Position numbers and translations under genes: made by a program
In this document: in pieces, positions 42,245 to 51,513 of the stretch
Numbering within the stretch: the stretch's first letter is position 1
Layout of the letters: every line of letters starts with the position of its first letter
Notes under the pieces: generated by a model
What the model was told of the DNA's origin: nothing
Databases searched by the model: none
The model's input: only the letters and a program-made list of their open reading frames with translations
Source of the DNA: Bacterioplanoides sp965219715
Lineage (GTDB): Bacteria; Pseudomonadota; Gammaproteobacteria; Pseudomonadales; Oceanobacteraceae
Length of the DNA stretch: 64,000 bases
Direction: 5' to 3'
Assembly: GCF_965219715.1 (NCBI RefSeq)
Contig: NZ_OZ244785.1
Coordinates: 4,278,001 to 4,342,000, forward strand

Positions 42245-45200
42245 TTACTTTTTCACCAGGCGCCTGATTAATGCCCGCAGCGCAGCCGGGCGTACCGGTT
42301 TGCTGAGGAAATAAAAGCCCAGGTTTTTTGCCTCTTCGGCAACTTCAGGACGCGGATCAGCCGATATTAAAATACCCGGCAATTCTGCATCGTTAAACTT
42401 CTCCCGTAACAGTGTCATGGTCTGAATACCGGTTTCGTCATTATCGAGCTGGTAATCACAGAGCATAATTTCTGGCTTAAACGGAACCTCCATAGCAGAG
42501 GCTATATCGCTGCAGCTGTAGACGTCACACTTCCAACTGTTCAGCAAAGCATTCATACCCGCCAGCACTTCCGGATCATTATCGATGCAGAAGGTTTGCA
42601 TGCCTTCAAAGCTGCCCGATCCGGCTGCCATTTGCATTTTCGGTTGCTCAGCCTGCTGTACAGCGTCGGTCAGTGATAGGGTGACGCTAAAACGGGTACC
42701 CTTACCAACACAGGATTTAACTTCGATGTTGTGGCCCATTTGTGTTGCCATACGTTCGACAATCGCCAGGCCGAGACCTAACCCTTTGGTGTCCTGGCTC
42801 TCCTGATTCAGTCGTTTAAATTCGCCGAATATCTCTCCCAGTTTTTCTTTCGGAATCCCCGGGCCTGTATCCCAGACTTCAATCGACAGCTGATCGCCAC
42901 GTTTACGGCAGTTAAGCAATACGCCACCGCTTTGGGTATAACGTACGGCATTACTGAGAAGGTTCTGGATGATGCGGCGTAACCAGTGAGCGTCACTGAT
43001 GACCCAGTGATTGCAATCGCGGAAACGCAGTTCCAGGCCTTTATCCGCTGCCAGTGCCGTAAATTCGTCTCGTAGTGGCTTGAGTACGGCGCTGAGATTG
43101 ATGGGATGAACATCCGGCTCCATGGCTCCGGCATCCAGTTTAGAAATCTCAACCAGAATGGATAACACGTCTTCTGATGATTGCAGCGAGCCTTCGAGGT
43201 GTTCCAATAGCTGGCGTTGCTCATCACTGAGCTGATGTTGTGCCAGCGTTGAGGCAAACAACTTGGCGGCATTGAGTGGCTGCATCAGATCATGACCCGT
43301 GGCTGCAAGGAAGCGGCTCTTGCTGGTATTGGCTTCAATCAGCTGAGAAGTCAGGTCTTCCAATTCCTGGCTGCTTTCTTCTACCCGGCGTTCCAGCTTG
43401 ATATTGGCCTGCTTCAATGCCTGCTCCGCCTTACGGTGAGCTGTAATGTCGGTAAAACTGGTGACAAAACCGCCGTCTGGCATCGGGTGTCCCTGCATTG
43501 AAATCACCAGGCCATTTGGCAGTGAGCGCTCGAACTGATGTGACGAACCGTTGCGCAGGAATGTCATACGGCGACTGATCTGATGTTCGATATCACCCGG
43601 GCCACAGAAACCACGCCGGGCATTAAACCCGATTACTTCCTGAATCGGTTTGCCCACGTGGATAAACCCGGGTGGATAATCAAACAGTTGTTGATACCGG
43701 CTGTTCCAGGCAACCAGGTTGAGGTGACGGTCAACCACGCTGACACCCTGGTGCAGATTTTCGACAACGGCCTGTAATTGTTCGCGGCTCATTGAGAATG
43801 CCTGGCTGGCTTCACTGGCGATAAAGGCCAGGTCCCGGATCTGAATTTGTTCACCACCCAATAACGTGGAAAAGATCACCCGGGCAGAGGAGGCGCCAAC
43901 CACCGACGCGAGGGTTTTTTCCGCTTCGTACAACAACTCGTTGGAAGATTGTGCATGGTCGTACTGAACGCCATGACGTTTCTGGTAATCGCTGAAGAAG
44001 GAGTCGGTTTTCTGGAAGCCTAATACCCGTTCCAGTACGACGCGTACGTCATCCACTTTACAGTCAAAGCTGGGGGCGATTTTGTTGTTTTGCAGGGCTT
44101 TGGTGCTGCTGAAATCACTGGCCAGCATACGCTCGCGCACCGATGCATTGGTGACCACCGAGAAAAATATAAAACAGCTGAGGTTAACCGCCAGACTGAG
44201 AATCACGCCGAAGCTGAAGTCGTCCATATTCTCACTGATCATGGCGACACTTGGCGCGCCCAGCGCTTCCCCCGGACTGTTACTGATGACGGGTAACAAG
44301 AGCGCATAAAACCAGATAAAGGTACCGCTGATAATCCCTGCCAGAGCGCCCTGATGATTGGCGCCTTGCCACACCAGACCACCAATTAAGGCCGGCGCAA
44401 ACTGGGCAACCACGGCGAAAGACAGCAAGCCAATGGCCGCCAATGATTCAAACTCGCCAACACTGCGATAGAACAGATACGAGCCAAAAATCATGGCGAC
44501 GATCACCAGCCGGCGAACGGTTAATACCAGAGTACGGACATTGGACGATTGTTGCAGCTCGGTTTGGGGCTGCGAGCTGCGGAACACCATGGGAAGAATC
44601 AGTTCGTTGGAAACCATGGTACTGATGGCGATGGTTGCCACAATGATCATGCCGGTGGCTGCACTGCCGCCGCCAATAAAGGCAATCACAGCAAGCGCAT
44701 CCTGCCCCAATGAGACTGGCAGGCTGAGCACATAGGTGTCGGGAGTAAAGCCGAGGTCTTTCATAAACAGATGGCCGGTGAGTGCAATGGGCACCACAAA
44801 CAGCATCATCAGCACCAGGTAAGAAGGGAACAGCCAGCGGGCTGTGCGCACATGGCGAATGGATTCGTTTTCGATCACGCCGACCTGGAACTGACGAGGT
44901 AAACACAGCATGGCCAGGCCCGCGAGAAAGGTCTGTAGCACAAAGGCAAGCGAGATCACATTGCTGCTGAGCAGTGGGTGATCCGGGGCGATGTTCTCTC
45001 CCAGTTCAACAACGTCCATCGGGCTTTCAAACAAATAGGAAACGACCCAGATACCTACGGCGATAAAAGCAATCAGCTTCACGACGGATTCAAATGCGAT
45101 CGCCAGCATCATGCCAGGGTGTTGTTCGCTGGCATCAATGTCGCGGGTACCGAATACGATGACAAATACCGCCATAGCGGCGCTGATATAAAAAGCGGTG

Positions 45201-45688
45201 TCTTGCCAGAAGAACTCGGTGATCGCCGGGTCGCTGCCCAGGGGCGTTGTGATCAGAGTAAAACTGGTGGTAATGGCTTTCAGCTGTAAGGCGATATAGG
45301 GTACCACGCCCAACATGGCAACCAGGGTCACCAGAATCGCCAGGCTATGGTCACGACCGTAACGGGTGGCGATAAAGTCAGCAATAGAGGTAATACGTTT
45401 CTCATTGGCGATGCGGATGATTTTGCTGAGCAAGCGCCAGAACAGCAGCATAAATAAAATAGGGCCAACATAAACCGCCAGGAAGCTCCAGCCGCTGGTG
45501 GCTGCCTGGCCAACCACACCATAGAAGGTCCATGAGGTGCAATACACCGCCAGAGACAGGCTATAGACCACCCCGGTGTTATGAATCGGACGACCCTGAT
45601 GCGCTCTGCGATCACCAAACCAGGCAACCCAGAACAACGTACCAATGTAGAGTACCGATATCGATATCAGTTGCCATGCTGGAATCAT
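42245..45688 (-). CDS. crbS: SLC5-fused hybrid histidine kinase, CrbS/MxtR-like
   Basis: Sensor kinase of the acetate-responsive CrbSR system. The 1147-residue protein starts with a sodium:solute symporter-like membrane domain of about 13 helices (about 1-500), then a linker, a PAS domain (about 640-760, NLHQGVSVVDRHLNLVAWN), a HisKA dimerisation domain with the phospho-histidine in AATGHDLMQPLN (about residue 801), an ATPase domain (DTGPGIPKEKLGEIF, GLGLGLAIVERM) and a C-terminal receiver with Asp near 1077 in MLCDYQLD. AAGGA precedes the ATG. Confidence 0.93.
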   Translation of the reverse strand: MIPAWQLISISVLYIGTLFWVAWFGDRRAHQGRPIHNTGVVYSLSLAVYCTSWTFYGVVGQAATSGWSFLAVYVGPILFMLLFWRLLSKIIRIANEKRITSIADFIATRYGRDHSLAILVTLVAMLGVVPYIALQLKAITTSFTLITTPLGSDPAITEFFWQDTAFYISAAMAVFVIVFGTRDIDASEQHPGMMLAIAFESVVKLIAFIAVGIWVVSYLFESPMDVVELGENIAPDHPLLSSNVISLAFVLQTFLAGLAMLCLPRQFQVGVIENESIRHVRTARWLFPSYLVLMMLFVVPIALTGHLFMKDLGFTPDTYVLSLPVSLGQDALAVIAFIGGGSAATGMIIVATIAISTMVSNELILPMVFRSSQPQTELQQSSNVRTLVLTVRRLVIVAMIFGSYLFYRSVGEFESLAAIGLLSFAVVAQFAPALIGGLVWQGANHQGALAGIISGTFIWFYALLLPVISNSPGEALGAPSVAMISENMDDFSFGVILSLAVNLSCFIFFSVVTNASVRERMLASDFSSTKALQNNKIAPSFDCKVDDVRVVLERVLGFQKTDSFFSDYQKRHGVQYDHAQSSNELLYEAEKTLASVVGASSARVIFSTLLGGEQIQIRDLAFIASEASQAFSMSREQLQAVVENLHQGVSVVDRHLNLVAWNSRYQQLFDYPPGFIHVGKPIQEVIGFNARRGFCGPGDIEHQISRRMTFLRNGSSHQFERSLPNGLVISMQGHPMPDGGFVTSFTDITAHRKAEQALKQANIKLERRVEESSQELEDLTSQLIEANTSKSRFLAATGHDLMQPLNAAKLFASTLAQHQLSDEQRQLLEHLEGSLQSSEDVLSILVEISKLDAGAMEPDVHPINLSAVLKPLRDEFTALAADKGLELRFRDCNHWVISDAHWLRRIIQNLLSNAVRYTQSGGVLLNCRKRGDQLSIEVWDTGPGIPKEKLGEIFGEFKRLNQESQDTKGLGLGLAIVERMATQMGHNIEVKSCVGKGTRFSVTLSLTDAVQQAEQPKMQMAAGSGSFEGMQTFCIDNDPEVLAGMNALLNSWKCDVYSCSDIASAMEVPFKPEIMLCDYQLDNDETGIQTMTLLREKFNDAELPGILISADPRPEVAEEAKNLGFYFLSKPVRPAALRALIRRLVKK

Positions 45689-45936
45689 AATTGTCCTTAT
45701 TATTGTCAGGCGTTACTGCTGCTGCACTGATGGAATCTTAGCACTGAGTCCTGCTAATCCGGCCAGCTTTATGCTGCAAATTATCTGAGTATAAGACTAA
45801 GGTCTGTGCATCCTGGGGCGAAGCGGCATGAAACTGATCTGCATCAGGGTTATCAATAGCGGTTTCGACTTTGGTCGGCTGGGGAAAGTGAATGGCTGGC
45901 GTACACTGACTATTGAGTAAATAGTGGAGTCTTGCC
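45689..45936. other. Divergent promoter region crbS / yjcH-actP
   Basis: About 250 bp without a supported gene. TACACT at about 45902-45907 could be the -10 of yjcH. No sigma-54 element was found. CrbR sites are expected here by analogy, but I cannot point to one. Confidence 0.35.
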
Positions 45937-46245
45937 GTGCAGCAGGATGTGTACCAGAGAATCAAAAATCACCCGGACTTTCTCAGTCTGGTGGAAAAGC
46001 GCCGCAAGTTCGCCTGGCAGCTGTCGGGTGTTGTTCTGGCAATGTATTTCTCATTTATTTTATTAGTTGCTTTTGCCCCCTCCGTGCTGGCAACGCCGAT
46101 TACCAGTCACAGCGTGACAACCTGGGGGATCCCCATCGGCATTTTTATTATTGTGATGTCGTTTTTGTTAACCGGGGTTTATGTCAAACGTGCCAATACA
46201 GAGTTTGATGAGGAAAATCAGCGCATTATTGAGGAGTGTCTGTGA
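45937..46245 (+). CDS. yjcH: DUF485 membrane protein YjcH
   Basis: A small inner-membrane protein encoded with acetate permease ActP. The 102-residue protein has two membrane helices and the DUF485 patterns KNHPDFLSLVEKRRKFAW and TWGIPIGIFIIVMSFLLTGVYVKRAN. The start is GTG, with GGAG eight bases upstream. It overlaps actP. Confidence 0.92.
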   Translation: MQQDVYQRIKNHPDFLSLVEKRRKFAWQLSGVVLAMYFSFILLVAFAPSVLATPITSHSVTTWGIPIGIFIIVMSFLLTGVYVKRANTEFDEENQRIIEECL

Positions 46246-47894
46246 ACCAATCTGCGATGTGTTTTCTGACTCGCTTTTTCATTGTATGTCTGTTGCCTGC
46301 CACTGTGTTTGCATCACCGGAGACGGCAGCAGAAAGTAACTGGTCGGCAATCAGTATGTTTGTGATTTTTGTGTTGCTGACCCTGAGCATTACTTTCTGG
46401 TCCAGTCGCCGAACCCGGACTGCTGCCGATTTTTATGCCGCCGGTGGTGGTATCACCGGTTTCCAGAATGGGTTAGCCATTGCCGGTGACTATATGTCGG
46501 CGGCGTCTTTTCTGGGAATTTCCGGGCTGGTTTATTTATCCGGTTTTGATGGCCTGATTTATTCCATTGGCTTTTTAGTCGGCTGGCCACTGATTTTATT
46601 TTTAATTGCTGAACGTCTGCGGAACCTTGGCCGCTTTACCTTCGCCGATGTTGCTTCCTACCGTCTCGGCCAGAAACAAATCCGGACCCTGGCTGCCGTT
46701 GGTTCATTATGTGTGGTTTCGTTATACCTGATTGCACAAATGGTTGGCTCGGGAAAACTGATTCAGTTGTTATTCGGATTACCCTATCACTACGCTGTGG
46801 TGCTGGTGGGAATTCTGATGATTTTATACGTCAGCCTAGGAGGTATGTTAGCGACTACCTGGGTGCAGATTATTAAAGCGGTATTGTTATTATCCGGCGC
46901 CAGCTTTATGGCCTTTATGGTGTTAGCTGCTGTGGGTTTTGACCTTGGAGAGTTATTCCGTCAGGCGACGCTGGTGCATGAAAACGGCGTTGATATTATG
47001 GCTCCGGGAGGTTTGGTTTCCGATCCGGTATCGGCTATCAGTTTAGGCATTGCATTGATGTTTGGCACTGCCGGTTTGCCACATATTCTGATGCGCTTCT
47101 TTACTGTTGCCGATGCTAAAGAAGCCCGTAAATCCGTTTTCTATGCCACCGGTTTTATTGGCTACTTTTATGTTCTGACTTTTATTATCGGCTTTGGCGC
47201 CATTGTTCTGGTTTCCACCAATCCGGATTTTCTTGATGCTGACGGCGCCATATTTGGTGGCAGCAACATGGCAGCGATCCATCTTTCTGCAGCAGTGGGT
47301 GGCGACTGGTTTTTAGGGTTTATCTCCGCGGTTGCCTTTGCCACGATTCTGGCGGTGGTCTCCGGTCTTGCACTGGCCGGAGCATCTGCCGTGTCACATG
47401 ATTTATACGCCAATGTGTTTAATCCGGATGCCAGCGATGAACAGGAAGTGCGTATTTCCAAAATCACCACTTTGGGACTTGGGCTGGTAGCCATTTTACT
47501 GGGCTTATTGTTTGAGCATCAGAACATTGCATTTATGGTTGGGTTGGCGTTTGCGATTGCTGCCAGTGCTAATTTTCCGGTGTTATTTTTGTCCATGTAC
47601 TGGCGTCGGCTGACAACCCGTGGTGCGATGATTGGTGGTTGGTTGGGGCTGTTAACCGCTGTCATTCTGGTGATTATCGGGCCAATTGTCTGGGTGGATA
47701 TTCTGGGGAACCGCGACGCAATTTTCCCGTATAAATACCCGGCCTTGTTTTCGGTCACGGTTGCTTTTATTTCGATCTGGTATTTTTCGGTAACGGATCG
47801 GTCCGCTGTTGCCGCACAGGAACGCGAACAGTTTGACCAGCAATTGGTGCGCTCTCATACCGGCGTTGGTGCCAGTGGTGCGAGTGCCCATTAA
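46242..47894 (+). CDS. actP: Cation/acetate symporter ActP
   Basis: SLC5-type sodium:solute symporter for acetate and related short carboxylates. The 550-residue protein has a cleavable N-terminal signal-like segment (ending TVFA), then about 13 membrane helices with the ActP blocks RTRTAADFYAAGGGITGFQNG and AGDYMSAASFLGISG. I choose GTG 46242, which overlaps the yjcH stop as GTGA and has GGAG five bases upstream; a GTG two codons earlier is also open. A terminator follows. Confidence 0.94.
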   Translation: MNQSAMCFLTRFFIVCLLPATVFASPETAAESNWSAISMFVIFVLLTLSITFWSSRRTRTAADFYAAGGGITGFQNGLAIAGDYMSAASFLGISGLVYLSGFDGLIYSIGFLVGWPLILFLIAERLRNLGRFTFADVASYRLGQKQIRTLAAVGSLCVVSLYLIAQMVGSGKLIQLLFGLPYHYAVVLVGILMILYVSLGGMLATTWVQIIKAVLLLSGASFMAFMVLAAVGFDLGELFRQATLVHENGVDIMAPGGLVSDPVSAISLGIALMFGTAGLPHILMRFFTVADAKEARKSVFYATGFIGYFYVLTFIIGFGAIVLVSTNPDFLDADGAIFGGSNMAAIHLSAAVGGDWFLGFISAVAFATILAVVSGLALAGASAVSHDLYANVFNPDASDEQEVRISKITTLGLGLVAILLGLLFEHQNIAFMVGLAFAIAASANFPVLFLSMYWRRLTTRGAMIGGWLGLLTAVILVIIGPIVWVDILGNRDAIFPYKYPALFSVTVAFISIWYFSVTDRSAVAAQEREQFDQQLVRSHTGVGASGASAH

Positions 47895-47953
47895 AAAATT
47901 CAGGCAGCCAAATTGGCTGCCAACAGGTTTGCCTCTGAGCTGGGGCTCCCCTT

Positions 47954-47985
47954 GACACCGTCTTATGGCGGTGTCTTTTTTATTC
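47954..47985 (+). terminator. Terminator after actP
   Basis: GACACCGTC and GGCGGTGTC form a stem with a TTAT loop followed by a T-run. A second hairpin without T-run (GGCAGCC/GGCTGCC, 47903-47921) lies upstream. Confidence 0.85.
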
Positions 47986-48031
47986 TTTCAGAGTCGCTTA
48001 TCAAGCCGTTCTGAAGCAGGGAGGTTTTATA

Positions 48032-49831
48032 ATGACAATTCAAATCGACCTTAACCAACCTCCATTCAGTTTTCTGGATGAAAAGCAGCTGGACTGGTTA
48101 ACCAGCCGTCTTGATCTGGTCTTTTTCCCGGCGGGAGCAACCATTCTTAATGAAGGTGATGCCAGCCCTGGTGTTTATATTATTTATAAAGGCGTTGTTG
48201 AAGAGAGCGGCGCCAGTGGTGACCATATTTTCAGCCAGTATGGCAAAGAAGATATTTTTGATGTTCGTGCGGTTCTTGAGTCCCGCTGTAAGCATAAATA
48301 CACCGCCATCGAAGAAACTCTCTGCTACCTGCTGAAAGCAAAAGATTTTGTTCAGTTGCTGGATGAATCCGATGACTTTTCGATTTATTTTAAAACCGAC
48401 CTCGGTACTCAGCAGTCGCTAGTTGAGCAGCAGGATAATTCGGTTTCTGAGTTTATTCTGGCGCGTATCGATGAAGATACCATTCGTCCACCGGTATACG
48501 TTAACGGCCAAACAAACCTAGCCCGGGTCGCGAACTTAATGCACGAACAAAAGTACGATGCCGTGTTGGTACGTACGGCCAAAGGTGTGGGCATTGTTAC
48601 CGGTACTGACTTACTCAAAGCTACCTTAATGGGCGATAAAGGTAAGCAGGATAAAGTGGCTGATATTGCTCAGTACAACCTGATTGGCGTTGAGTACGGT
48701 GATTTTCTGTTCGGTGCTTTATTAAAGATGACCCAGCACCAGATTGAGCGTGTTGTTGTAACTCATGAGGGAGAAATCGTTGGTCTGCTTGAGCTGATGG
48801 ATATGCTCAGTCTGTTTTCTACCCACTCCCACGTTATTGCCATGCGGATTGAGCAGGCAAAAAATCAGCAGGAGCTGGTTGTTGCCGCTCAACGCCTGGA
48901 CACACTGATCGACAGTTTGTCAGGGCAGGGGGTGCATGTCTCAGCCATTATGGAGCTGATCACCACTTTAAATCGCCGTCTGATTCAGCGGGCGTTTGAG
49001 CTGATTTTCCCGGAGCGGTTACGCAACAGTGTTTGTATTCTGGTGCTTGGTAGTGAAGGGCGAGGCGAACAGATTCTGAAAACCGATCAGGATAACGCCA
49101 TTATTCTCAAAAATGAGCACGACCGCGAGGCGGTCAAGCCACTGTTACAACAACTACATCAGGCGCTGCTGGAATTCGGCTATCCGCCTTGTCCGGGTGG
49201 TGTGATGTTTATTAATGATTCCTGGATCGAAACCATCGAAGGCTGGCAGGGCCGGGTAAAACGCTGGTTGGCATCAAGTACTCCGGAAGCCATGATGAAT
49301 ATGGCAATTTTTATGGATGCTGAACCTGTGTGTGGTGATGCGGAATTGTTTACGCCAGTCAAACACAGCTGGCAAAGCGAAGACTTACGCACCAGTCTGG
49401 CGTTGGTATGGTTCGCAAAACAAGCGATGCAGTTCGAAACACCATTAACTTTCCTCGGTAAAATCCGTGAAGATCATGGCACGGTCGATATTAAAAAAGG
49501 TGGCATTTTTCCGTTGGTGCACGGCGTGCGATCACTGGCTTTTGAACATGCCATTGATGAGTGCAACACCATAAAACGTTTGGAAATACTGCAACAAAAA
49601 AATGTTCTCGAAGAGGATGTGGCACAAGGGTTACGTGATGCCTTATTGTTTTTTATTCGCTTACGGTTACGCCAGCAGCTGGAGCGCGATGGCGAAAATC
49701 GTGGACTGAGCCAGCAACTTGAGCTGGATAAATTACGCAGTGTTGATCGCAGTTTGTTACGCCACGCGTTTCACCGGGTGAAAAAGTTTAAACAACAGCT
49801 GTTTCTTCATTTTCATATGGAGAACTTTTAA
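48032..49831 (+). CDS. cNMP-binding/CBS/DUF294 nucleotidyltransferase-like protein
   Basis: The 599-residue protein has a cyclic-nucleotide-binding-like N-terminal domain (about 10-130, FPAGATILNEGD), a pair of CBS domains (about 150-275), a DUF294 nucleotidyltransferase-like domain with GSEGRGEQILKTDQDNAII (about 337-355), and a DUF294 C-terminal substrate-binding domain. Such proteins resemble GlnD-type signal-transfer enzymes. The gene is fused in translation (TAATG) to a DnaQ-like exonuclease gene; this pair is commonly seen beside actP. The actual reaction is unknown. Confidence 0.88.
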   Translation: MTIQIDLNQPPFSFLDEKQLDWLTSRLDLVFFPAGATILNEGDASPGVYIIYKGVVEESGASGDHIFSQYGKEDIFDVRAVLESRCKHKYTAIEETLCYLLKAKDFVQLLDESDDFSIYFKTDLGTQQSLVEQQDNSVSEFILARIDEDTIRPPVYVNGQTNLARVANLMHEQKYDAVLVRTAKGVGIVTGTDLLKATLMGDKGKQDKVADIAQYNLIGVEYGDFLFGALLKMTQHQIERVVVTHEGEIVGLLELMDMLSLFSTHSHVIAMRIEQAKNQQELVVAAQRLDTLIDSLSGQGVHVSAIMELITTLNRRLIQRAFELIFPERLRNSVCILVLGSEGRGEQILKTDQDNAIILKNEHDREAVKPLLQQLHQALLEFGYPPCPGGVMFINDSWIETIEGWQGRVKRWLASSTPEAMMNMAIFMDAEPVCGDAELFTPVKHSWQSEDLRTSLALVWFAKQAMQFETPLTFLGKIREDHGTVDIKKGGIFPLVHGVRSLAFEHAIDECNTIKRLEILQQKNVLEEDVAQGLRDALLFFIRLRLRQQLERDGENRGLSQQLELDKLRSVDRSLLRHAFHRVKKFKQQLFLHFHMENF

Positions 49832-50460
49832 TGTTGCCGCGCTGGCTGAAGAAACACCTGCCAGGTTATTTACCACCGGAAGGGCGCTGGCAGCATCTGG
49901 CGGAACCCTATGATGGTGATGAAGTTGTTGTGCTGGATTGTGAAACCAGTTGTTTTGACAAAAAGAAAGGTGAGTTATTAAGCGTCGCAGCGGTGCGTAT
50001 TAAAGCGAACGAAATTCGTTTATCGGAAGCATTAGAATTAACCATTAACTCCGATGCAGAAACCGATCCGGATTCGGTGCGGATTCATTACCTGCGCCGT
50101 GAAGACAGGCTGCAAGGCGTTGCCGTTGCAGAAGCGATCGAAAAGCTGCTGGACTTTATTGGCAACCGTCCGATCTGTGGCTTTTACATCGAGTACGATG
50201 AGGCCATTCTTAATCGTTATATCAAGCAGCTGTATAACTTTCACCTGCCGAACCGTTTTATCGAAGTATCGGAAATTTACGTCAAACAAAAACGCCGCCA
50301 TATTCCGGAAATGGCTCTTGATCTGACGTTTGAAGGTCTGGCAAACGATCTGAAAGTGCCGGTAATCGAGCGCCATACCGCCATGGGCGATGTGATATCT
50401 ACGGCGCTGATGTACATCAAATTGACCGAATTCCGTAACAAGAAGAGCAAAACGAAATAA
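49831..50460 (+). CDS. DnaQ-like 3'-5' exonuclease
   Basis: DEDDh-type exonuclease domain protein of 209 residues. Motif I is VVVLDCETSCFD, motif II lies near FYIEYDEAILNRY, and motif III is RHTAMGDVISTALMY with His and Asp at the expected spacing. It resembles the epsilon subunit, but the partner gene and size indicate a separate family that travels with DUF294 proteins. It overlaps the upstream stop by one base. The substrate is unknown. Confidence 0.87.
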   Translation: MLPRWLKKHLPGYLPPEGRWQHLAEPYDGDEVVVLDCETSCFDKKKGELLSVAAVRIKANEIRLSEALELTINSDAETDPDSVRIHYLRREDRLQGVAVAEAIEKLLDFIGNRPICGFYIEYDEAILNRYIKQLYNFHLPNRFIEVSEIYVKQKRRHIPEMALDLTFEGLANDLKVPVIERHTAMGDVISTALMYIKLTEFRNKKSKTK

Positions 50461-50590
50461 TACCCCCTTCCCATATCATGGCAGGAAATGTCAAAAAATC
50501 AGGCGGTTAAAGTCAATCTCTGTTGGATACCCACCGTTATTATGCTCAGCATGACCGTAAGGTTCTGCATAACAATAAGAGGTATTCACA

Positions 50591-51448
50591 ATGGAAGACT
50601 TAATCCGTGCATTGGCATTTATATTTGGCGCAGGGGCTGTATTTATCCTGCTGATGTTTCTCGAAGCCTGGTACATGCATCGCAAAACCGGGCATTCCGG
50701 GTATTACATCAAAGAAACTCTGGCCAACCTGACCACCGGCGCTTCTTATAAAATTGTCGATGGTATCGCCATTGCTCTGTTTATTACTGCCTTTGCTGAT
50801 GTGATTGCGCCGTACGGATTGCAGTGGAATCCTGAACCTTCTCTGCTGACCTTTGTGATTCTGTTTGTGCTGGCCGACTTCTTTATGTACGTCAATCACT
50901 TTGCCATGCATAAATTGCGTTGGTTCTGGGTGGTGCATGTAACGCATCATTCGTCGGAGCATATGAACCTGTCTACAGCATTGCGTCAGAATTTCCTTAA
51001 CGCGCTGAACGGTAACTGGCTGTTAATGTGGGTACCTCTGGCATTAATAGGCTTTGATAAGGACTGGATTCTGATTGCGATCGAAGCCAACCTGTTTTAT
51101 CAGTTCTTTATGCACACCGAAGCCGTTGGTCGTTTGGGATGGGCCGAAAAAATCTTTAATACACCGTCTCATCATCGGGTTCATCATGGCAGCAACCCAG
51201 AGCAGATTGATCGTAACTTTGGTGGCGTATTTATTATCTGGGATCGCTTATTCGGTACCTTCCGTGATGAAGATGATGCTGGCGAGATTAAATACGGCGT
51301 AACCCGTATGCCGGAAAAACCTCTAAATCCGTTTTATATTCAAACGTATGAGCTGGCATCCATGCTGAAAGACGTATGGCGTTATAAAGATTTACGCATT
51401 CTGTATAAACACCCGGATTGGGTATTGGAAAAATACGGCGAGCAGTAA
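50591..51448 (+). CDS. Fatty acid hydroxylase/sterol desaturase family protein
   Basis: Integral-membrane di-iron oxygenase of 285 residues. The histidine clusters HFAMHK, HVTHHSSEH, HTE and PSHHRVHHGSN follow the eight-histidine pattern of the family, with four to five membrane helices before and between them. The probable reaction is hydroxylation or desaturation of a lipid; the substrate is not known. AAGAGG lies before the ATG. A bidirectional terminator follows. Confidence 0.9.
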   Translation: MEDLIRALAFIFGAGAVFILLMFLEAWYMHRKTGHSGYYIKETLANLTTGASYKIVDGIAIALFITAFADVIAPYGLQWNPEPSLLTFVILFVLADFFMYVNHFAMHKLRWFWVVHVTHHSSEHMNLSTALRQNFLNALNGNWLLMWVPLALIGFDKDWILIAIEANLFYQFFMHTEAVGRLGWAEKIFNTPSHHRVHHGSNPEQIDRNFGGVFIIWDRLFGTFRDEDDAGEIKYGVTRMPEKPLNPFYIQTYELASMLKDVWRYKDLRILYKHPDWVLEKYGEQ

Positions 51449-51453
51449 TTGCA

Positions 51454-51496
51454 GACATAAAAAAAACGGAGGCATGGCCTCCGTTTTTTTTATGTC
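51454..51496. terminator. Bidirectional terminator between hydroxylase gene and mqo
   Basis: A perfect palindrome: GACATAAAAAAAACGGAGGC, an ATG loop, then GCCTCCGTTTTTTTTATGTC. Confidence 0.95.
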
Positions 51497-51513
51497 TCGG
51501 CTGTGGCTATCGA

